A stretch of 64,000 nucleotides of DNA from Paenibacillus sp. 37. GTDB lineage: Bacteria; Bacillota; Bacilli; Paenibacillales; Paenibacillaceae. Under the pieces are notes generated by a model. It had not been told where the DNA came from. It saw only the letters and a program-made list of their open reading frames with translations, and did not search any database. Shown here in pieces: positions 58,471 through 64,000 of the stretch. The stretch lies in contig NZ_CP043761.1 in the NCBI RefSeq assembly GCF_008386395.1, positions 3,658,001 through 3,722,000 on the forward strand. Direction: 5' to 3'. Position 1 is the stretch's first letter, and each line of letters opens with the position of its first letter. The position numbers and the translations under genes were made by a program.

Positions 58471-60183
58471 ATGACACTTAAAAAAAGAATCTTTTTATTG
58501 TTCTTTCTCAGTGCGTTTATCCCTTTTATCAGCATATTTGTAATCTCTTATTATACTATTGACTCCATCTTCGCCAACAAAATTGATGATGGCATCCGTA
58601 GCAATTTACAGCAGGTCACGTCCTCATTGGAGAATTCAATCACCAATATGAATCACGTTACCCAGCAATTGTCCTACAGAGGAACTTTGGGCAAAAGCAT
58701 GGATGAATTCTTGAATCCGTCCTCTGATATCTTCGAATTAATTGAGGCCAGGGACGAATTAAAGAGCGAGTTAAGTGTGGTCACATTTACCAATCCCAAC
58801 ATCGGACTGACGTTATATTACTTTGAAAAAGAAGGTACTACTCAGTTCGGAAACTTTCCAATTAAGGATCGTTTCTCTCCTGAGTCTCTGCCTGTGCTCT
58901 TCCAAACCTATGGCATTAAGTACTATGGCCCCCATATGAGTATGAACCGATTTGATGATCAACTTGTTCTGTCTGCTATGCGTAAAGTACAACTTTCCGA
59001 GAGGAACGACGTGTTCATTTACGTAGAATCAGGCTTTCGCCTCACACAGGATATCTTGGGCTACAATCAATACAATGGCGCATTATCTCATCTCATCCTG
59101 GATGGTGAAGGCAACATTGTGTACAGCGAAATACCGGAAGCCATGAAGGTAGGGGAGAATTTCTCCAGCTTGACAGTAGATCCTGCCAAGGACGGGATAT
59201 CCCGGGGGTATCACTGGTTCAAGGAGGATTCCTCACAGAAATGGAGTGTCGTATCGGTCATTTCGCAGTCTCAATATCAACAGGAGAAAAACCAGTGGTT
59301 GCTTCAAATTTTGCTGGTCGCTTTATTTTTTCTCGGATTTACCGTGTTTCTCGCTTGGCTCCTGTGGAAGATGGTCTACAAACCACTCGGTCTGTTCCAT
59401 TCGGAGATCAATGGGATGTCCAAAAATCCACAAACGAAAGGGAACCGAGCTCGCACTCAGATTCCTGAATTTGATTTTCTGCTCGGTGAATTTTCGAATA
59501 TGCAGCATCAGATTGGTGACCTCTTCAAGGAAGTTCAGCAGAAAGAGAAGATACGTGCAGACCTGGAAGTGGAAAAACTGCTCTATCAGATCAACCCGCA
59601 CTTTCTGATGAATACGCTCGATACGGTGCACTGGTTGGCCGTCATGAACGGACAAGGAGAGATCGACAAGCTGGTGCAGTCATTAAACAAGTTACTGTAT
59701 TACAATTTGGGCAAATTAGGGCAAGTCTCCACGATGGAAGAGGAGATTGATGCGTTAAGACAGTATCTGATTTTGCAGCAAATTCGCTATGATTTTGAAT
59801 TTGACGTCCGTATTACTGCAGATGAACAAGTGCTTCAAATTCCTGTGCCCCGCTTCATTCTGCAACCGCTGGTTGAAAATTCGTTATATCATGGATTGAG
59901 TGACGAAGGTTTTATTCAGATTGAAGTAACATGCACTTCAACGTTGAACATTATGATACAAGATAATGGTGCAGGTATGACTGAGGAAACCATTCATAAT
60001 CTGCTGAACAATCGTGAAGCTGAACAACAAAAAGTAGGAATGGGCATCGGACTCAATTACGTTCACCGCATGTTGAAAGCACAGTACGGGGATCAAGCAC
60101 AACTGGTGATTGAGAGTGAATTGGGAACAGGGACAAGCATCCTGCTCGTTTTGCCTATTAAAGGAGAAGATATCTCGGCATGA
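58471..60183 (+). CDS. YesM-type sensor histidine kinase (second system)
   Basis: A 570-residue membrane kinase. First membrane segment about 8-30, an extracellular sensor of about 240 residues, second segment about 278-300 (WLLQILLVALFFLGFTVFLAW), a HAMP-like linker, His_kinase with QINPHFLMNTLDTVHW (His about 377) and a C-terminal ATPase (LVENSLYHGL, DNGAGM, MGIGLNYVHRML). Its end overlaps the next gene by 4 bp. It probably senses the ligand of the downstream binding protein, perhaps pectin fragments given the neighbouring lyase (inference). Confidence 0.92.
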   Translation: MTLKKRIFLLFFLSAFIPFISIFVISYYTIDSIFANKIDDGIRSNLQQVTSSLENSITNMNHVTQQLSYRGTLGKSMDEFLNPSSDIFELIEARDELKSELSVVTFTNPNIGLTLYYFEKEGTTQFGNFPIKDRFSPESLPVLFQTYGIKYYGPHMSMNRFDDQLVLSAMRKVQLSERNDVFIYVESGFRLTQDILGYNQYNGALSHLILDGEGNIVYSEIPEAMKVGENFSSLTVDPAKDGISRGYHWFKEDSSQKWSVVSVISQSQYQQEKNQWLLQILLVALFFLGFTVFLAWLLWKMVYKPLGLFHSEINGMSKNPQTKGNRARTQIPEFDFLLGEFSNMQHQIGDLFKEVQQKEKIRADLEVEKLLYQINPHFLMNTLDTVHWLAVMNGQGEIDKLVQSLNKLLYYNLGKLGQVSTMEEEIDALRQYLILQQIRYDFEFDVRITADEQVLQIPVPRFILQPLVENSLYHGLSDEGFIQIEVTCTSTLNIMIQDNGAGMTEETIHNLLNNREAEQQKVGMGIGLNYVHRMLKAQYGDQAQLVIESELGTGTSILLVLPIKGEDISA

Positions 60184-61586
60184 TTAAGGTATTAATTGTA
60201 GATGATGATAAGTTGGTGCGCAAAGGCATTAGCTCTGCGATGCCATGGAAAGAGTTCAGCATGGAGGTTGTAGGAGAGGCGAGTAACGGGGCGAAAGCAC
60301 TGGATTTCCTGAAAACCCAACCGGTCGATCTGATGCTGACGGATCTTGCGATGCCCGTTATGTCAGGGATTGAACTGATGCGAGCTGCGAGGCAGCTCTA
60401 TCCGGAACTTCACATCGTTGTGTTAACACTGCATCAGGATTTCGATTATATCCAGGAAGCACTCAGACTCGGAGCCATTGACTATATAGCCAAAGTCCAG
60501 CTGGAGAAAGAGCAATTTGAACATGTTCTGCAACGGATACATACCCGAATCAACGGGTTGACAAACACGATCAGAAAGATGCCTTCGCAGAATGAAATCA
60601 ATGTCCATTATCAACATGTGTATGCACTTGTTTCACAGGATCGAAAATCAGAGCATAAGTGGCCAATGGAGATAACTGCGCATGAAGATGAGGTAAGGTG
60701 GGAGGTTGAGCGGAATAGCTGCATGTGGGCTGTTCACCCGTCGAAAGAGGATCAACTATTTCATCAATTGAAGGAATCGCTGCATCAAGTTCCCCATGGT
60801 ACGTTGTTGGTTTTGTCTGATGTACAAGAGCGCACATGGTCACAGATCAAAAACTGGATTATGAATTATACAGATACGTCTTTATTCTATGCGTACAACC
60901 CCAATAACCAAGTCATTACCGTTTCGATGAATGAGGACAACACATGTTTAAAAGAACCGCAGGATGAAGAGATGGATCGGATTAAGCAAAGTTGGTTCCA
61001 GACACCATGGACCCACCACGACAGTTACTACAATCAACTCATTGACCAGTTTATATCATTACGATTACATAAAGGTCAGTTGATGGGATTGCTGTACTCG
61101 ATCGTTATGGAATGGAACCACCTTTTTGCCCAAACTACGCTTGGAAGAATCGCCATGATACATTCTTTCGAGTCCTGGTACGAGGTTGAAGCATGGATCA
61201 AGCAGACAGCTGCAAGCATTCAAAAAGCAGATGAACAGACTTCGTATTCGCAGGAAATCATCGATGCCGTTAAGAAAGCGGTGATGATCGTGCAAAATGA
61301 TTTGGAGCATCCCTATACAGCTTCAGGTCTGTCGCAACAACTTAACATCAGCCGAAGTTATTTCAGTCAATGTTTCAAAGATCTGATGGGCAAAACCTTT
61401 AATGAGTACTCCCGATTTATCCGGGTAGAGAAGTCCAAAGAATATTTGCTCAATACGAATAATACGATTTTCTGGATTGCGGAGCGAGTGGGGTATACGG
61501 ATGAAAAGTATTTCAGCCGCATTTTCCGCGAACTGACCGGTCTTCTGCCAAGCGAATATCGGCAGCTGGGTAGGGGAAATAAATAG
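60180..61586 (+). CDS. YesN-type response regulator with AraC domain (second system)
   Basis: A 468-residue regulator with receiver domain (VDDDKLVRKG; phospho-acceptor Asp about 55 in LMLTDLAMPVMSG) and a C-terminal double helix-turn-helix at about 365-465 (SGLSQQLNISRSYFSQCFKDL; NTIFWIAERVGYTDEKYFSRIF). It is partner to the overlapping kinase and probably controls the binding-protein operon that follows. That promoter lacks the 45-bp element of the first system, as expected for a separate regulator. Confidence 0.92.
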   Translation: MIKVLIVDDDKLVRKGISSAMPWKEFSMEVVGEASNGAKALDFLKTQPVDLMLTDLAMPVMSGIELMRAARQLYPELHIVVLTLHQDFDYIQEALRLGAIDYIAKVQLEKEQFEHVLQRIHTRINGLTNTIRKMPSQNEINVHYQHVYALVSQDRKSEHKWPMEITAHEDEVRWEVERNSCMWAVHPSKEDQLFHQLKESLHQVPHGTLLVLSDVQERTWSQIKNWIMNYTDTSLFYAYNPNNQVITVSMNEDNTCLKEPQDEEMDRIKQSWFQTPWTHHDSYYNQLIDQFISLRLHKGQLMGLLYSIVMEWNHLFAQTTLGRIAMIHSFESWYEVEAWIKQTAASIQKADEQTSYSQEIIDAVKKAVMIVQNDLEHPYTASGLSQQLNISRSYFSQCFKDLMGKTFNEYSRFIRVEKSKEYLLNTNNTIFWIAERVGYTDEKYFSRIFRELTGLLPSEYRQLGRGNK

Positions 61587-61621
61587 CCGACAGCTCCTGT
61601 TTTAGGAGCTGCCGGCTTTTG
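61585..61621 (+). terminator. Terminator after second two-component operon
   Basis: AGCCGACAGCTCC / GGAGCTGCCGGCT stem that begins within the stop codon of the regulator gene, then TTTT. Confidence 0.85.
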
Positions 61622-61781
61622 TTTTTGATTAAGAGTAAGGGTGGTTAGACGAATGTAGATCCGTAGGTAGGGTAAATGCTCACAAGTTAACCATACTTCA
61701 TAATGCGGACTGAAAAACTGTAATCATTTCTCTATCCAAACGGACGTGTAATCCCTATCACGATGGGGCTTCACTCCATTT

Positions 61782-61800
61782 TATAATGAAAGCGCAAACA
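61782..61800 (+). promoter_or_regulatory. -10 box overlapped by perfect cre site
   Basis: TATAAT (61782-61787) is overlapped by ATGAAAGCGCAAACA (61786-61800), which fits the cre consensus at every position. No good -35 is visible, as at the other activator-type promoters. CcpA binding here would exclude RNA polymerase. Confidence 0.7.
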
Positions 61801-61835
61801 AATATTAAATATCAGAAAAAGGGGAATCGAACTAG

Positions 61836-63572
61836 ATGAGAACAAAATGGTCCATGAAAAGCAAACGGTTGACGAAACGTCTGGCCGTGCTGTCCATGTC
61901 TGCCTTAATGGTTGCTGCCCTAGCGGCATGTGGAGATTCTTCCACTCCTCCTACTGCAGAAGAAGCAGGCAAATATGAGGTAACGCCGGGAGATCCGTTC
62001 AGTGCCTATAAAGACGAAATTACCGTTACCATGGGACGGGTAACCACAGCCAACCCGAAACTGCCGAGTGGTGATACCTATGAGAACAACGCGTATACAA
62101 GGCTGGTCAAAGACACGTTTAACGCACAGATTTCAGATCAATTTGAAGCCAATGGCGAAGATTATAGCCGTCAGGTTTCGCTCGCCATCGCGTCCGGGGA
62201 ATTGCCAGACATGATGCGTGTTGATTCCAAAGATGAATTGAAAGAGCTGGTGGATAACGATCTGATTGAGGATCTGACAACCATATATGATCAATATGCT
62301 ACGGATAATATCAAGCAGATATACGATTCCTATGATGGCCGTGCATTAGAAAATGCAACGATTGATGGACGTCTGATGGGACTTCCGGCGACTTCTCTGG
62401 ATTCCGCACCCACGATGGTTTGGGTTCGTCAGGACTGGTTGGATCTGTTGGGGATACAACTTGATGCAGACGGAGACGGTGCCATCTCGCTCGATGAAGT
62501 AGAGAAAACGGCACAGGAATTCCTGGAAAGAGACCCTGGCCAATCGGGGAACCCGGTAGGTATTCCATTTGTGAATACGATGAATACAACAGATTATAAT
62601 GGTTCTGCATATACGATGCTGGGTGTGGCCTCAACCGAGAGAGCCTTCCCGCAATATTGGATGAATGGTGAAGACGGCAAAATCGTGTATGGTTCCACGA
62701 CAGAAGCAACGAAGAAGATGCTGGGTATCATGGCGGATTGGTTCAAGAATGGTATCATCGACCCGCAATTTGGAACCCGCACGTTTGACGATATTACGGC
62801 ACTCTACGCCAATGGCCAAAGCGGTATTGCTTTTGGACCGTGGCATATCCCTGACTGGGGACTGATCAGTGCAAAACAGATGGATAAAAATGCGAAATTC
62901 TCGGCTTATACGCTGGAGGATGCAAACGGCAAAGTAAACGTAGCGCATGCCAATCCATCCAATCAGTTTATCGTGGTGAGAAAGGGATACGAACACCCTG
63001 AACTGGCCGTTAAGATTCTTAACCTGTTCTACGATAAATTGGCCAATGATAAAGATGCCGCAACAACCATGCCAGAAGCTGCCAAATATCAGGAGACCGG
63101 GGTAGACGGATCTACGAGACCTTTTAATATCGAAGTCAATTCGGCTACATCGCTGCTGGATGATTACTCTGACGTTGTTCGTGGGATCAAAGGTGAGATT
63201 GGCCTGGATGAGGTTCGAACAACCGAATCGAAAAACAATATCGGCAGCATCAAAACTTATTTGAGCGACATGGATACGGATGATGTGACTGCTTGGTCCA
63301 AATATCATTCACGGATCAACGGAGTGGGGCTGATCGACAAACTGACACAGGAAAACAAATTCGTATGGATGACACCTGCTTTCTCCGGCACTACACCAAG
63401 CATGAAACAGACGTGGGCCAATCTGACGAAGTTGGAGCAGGAATCGTTTATCAAAATTATAACGGGTTCAGAACCTTTGGATTACTTCGATACATTCGTG
63501 AATAACTGGAAAAAACAAGGCGGTGATCAAGTCATTCAGGAAATTGAAGATGAGATCGCATCCAAACAATAA
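61836..63572 (+). CDS. Extracellular solute-binding lipoprotein (second system) with EF-hand-like loop
   Basis: A 578-residue binding protein. The lipobox LAAC gives lipidated Cys32. It has a two-lobe fold typical of the LplA-like family. Residues 210-221 (DADGDGAISLDE) are a canonical 12-residue EF-hand calcium loop, fuller than the DPDGNGK loop of the first system's protein. AAGGGG precedes ATG 61836 about 10 bp away. A cre-controlled promoter precedes it, and the permease gene follows 61 bp later. Confidence 0.9.
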   Translation: MRTKWSMKSKRLTKRLAVLSMSALMVAALAACGDSSTPPTAEEAGKYEVTPGDPFSAYKDEITVTMGRVTTANPKLPSGDTYENNAYTRLVKDTFNAQISDQFEANGEDYSRQVSLAIASGELPDMMRVDSKDELKELVDNDLIEDLTTIYDQYATDNIKQIYDSYDGRALENATIDGRLMGLPATSLDSAPTMVWVRQDWLDLLGIQLDADGDGAISLDEVEKTAQEFLERDPGQSGNPVGIPFVNTMNTTDYNGSAYTMLGVASTERAFPQYWMNGEDGKIVYGSTTEATKKMLGIMADWFKNGIIDPQFGTRTFDDITALYANGQSGIAFGPWHIPDWGLISAKQMDKNAKFSAYTLEDANGKVNVAHANPSNQFIVVRKGYEHPELAVKILNLFYDKLANDKDAATTMPEAAKYQETGVDGSTRPFNIEVNSATSLLDDYSDVVRGIKGEIGLDEVRTTESKNNIGSIKTYLSDMDTDDVTAWSKYHSRINGVGLIDKLTQENKFVWMTPAFSGTTPSMKQTWANLTKLEQESFIKIITGSEPLDYFDTFVNNWKKQGGDQVIQEIEDEIASKQ

Positions 63573-63633
63573 TATCCATGCACAGTAGCAGGGCTGCGAT
63601 AAGCAGCCTTTCTTCAAGGAAAGGGGTTCATCC

Positions 63634-64000
63634 ATGAAACAGGGGAAATTGAAAGCGAGAGGCCGGCTTGGCCCAGGTGCCATGTACCATATGATGATGC
63701 TACCAGGCATTTTGTTTTTGCTGGTATTCAGCTATGTTCCAATGGTCGGTATCATTACGGCTTTTCAGGACTATATACCGGCCAAAGGCATGTTTGGCTC
63801 TGAATTTGTAGGGCTGAAACATTTCACTTATATGTTCAAGCTGCCGGATATCGCGCAGGTCGTCAGCAATACGTTGGTGATAGCGATTGGCAAGATTTTG
63901 CTTGGAACGATGATGGCCATCATTTTTTCCGTTTTGTTAAATGAAATTCGTGTCAAATACGTTAAAAAATCCGTGCAGACGATCGTTTATCTGCCGCACT
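63634..64000 (+). CDS. Sugar ABC transporter permease (LplB type), 5' part
   Basis: Starts at ATG 63634 after AAGGAAAGGGG and runs off the window. The first 122 residues show the LplB-type opening (MYHMMMLPGILFLLVFSYVP), AFQDYIPAKGMFGSEFVGLKHF and a membrane segment followed by FSVLLNEIRVKYVKKSVQTI, closely parallel to the permease at 2489. It is partner to the binding protein at 61836; a second permease should follow outside the window. Confidence 0.9.
   Translation, partial: MKQGKLKARGRLGPGAMYHMMMLPGILFLLVFSYVPMVGIITAFQDYIPAKGMFGSEFVGLKHFTYMFKLPDIAQVVSNTLVIAIGKILLGTMMAIIFSVLLNEIRVKYVKKSVQTIVYLPH

Overview
The window looks like the chromosome of a Paenibacillus-type Firmicute. The grounds are moderate G+C, strong AGGAGG-type ribosome binding sites, frequent TTG/GTG starts, YesM/YesN-type two-component systems next to LplA/LplB-type sugar ABC transporters, very large multidomain secreted carbohydrate enzymes, and CcpA-type cre sites. 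I found no rRNA, tRNA, CRISPR array, transposase or prophage. The species assignment is inference.

Layout. 1-2242: 3' part of a SecA2-like ATPase (cut by the window edge) and a SAM methyltransferase. 2397-18310: a polysaccharide-use locus with two permeases, a lipoprotein binding protein, a histidine kinase and AraC-type response regulator, a cytoplasmic FAD oxidoreductase, an SGNH hydrolase and a 1692-residue secreted protein with golvesin-like modules. The first and last units share a 45-bp promoter element. 18649-23384: housekeeping and membrane genes (CDF metal exporter, ferritin-like protein, CBO0543 protein, a small ORF without a normal start codon, DUF421 protein) and an alkaline phosphatase. 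23731-25545: a cytoplasmic GH43-type protein. 25751-30877: an ArsR-controlled four-domain persulfide/CoA-disulfide enzyme, then an arsR-arsB-arsC arsenic operon with twin operators. 31066-33143: a MerR regulator and MFS exporter behind a MerR-type promoter. 33350-36885: ROK kinase, AraC regulator and GH43 enzyme. 37007-44213: AraC regulator divergent from a four-gene operon for oxidative (Weimberg-type) pentose breakdown plus a beta-xylosidase. 44396-48211: alpha/beta hydrolase and LysR pair, then a small island of immunity-type genes, one of them a pseudogene. 48476-50004: TetR and SDR pair around a perfect palindrome. 50123-57587: AraC regulator and a 2127-residue secreted rhamnogalacturonan lyase/acetylesterase. 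57744-58241: SUKH-type protein. 58313-64000: a second kinase/regulator pair, a binding protein and the start of a permease (cut by the window edge).

How the genes fit together. Secreted depolymerases (13232, 51204) would release oligosaccharides. Lipoproteins and permeases import them; no ATPase is encoded in the window, so a shared ATPase elsewhere is likely. Cytoplasmic GH43 enzymes, SGNH and FAD enzymes would process them, and the xylonate operon would send pentose acids to 2-oxoglutarate. YesN-like and AraC regulators give substrate induction, and cre sites at 13201, 51086 and 61786 suggest glucose repression. The least explained unit is the FAD oxidoreductase/SGNH/golvesin locus.
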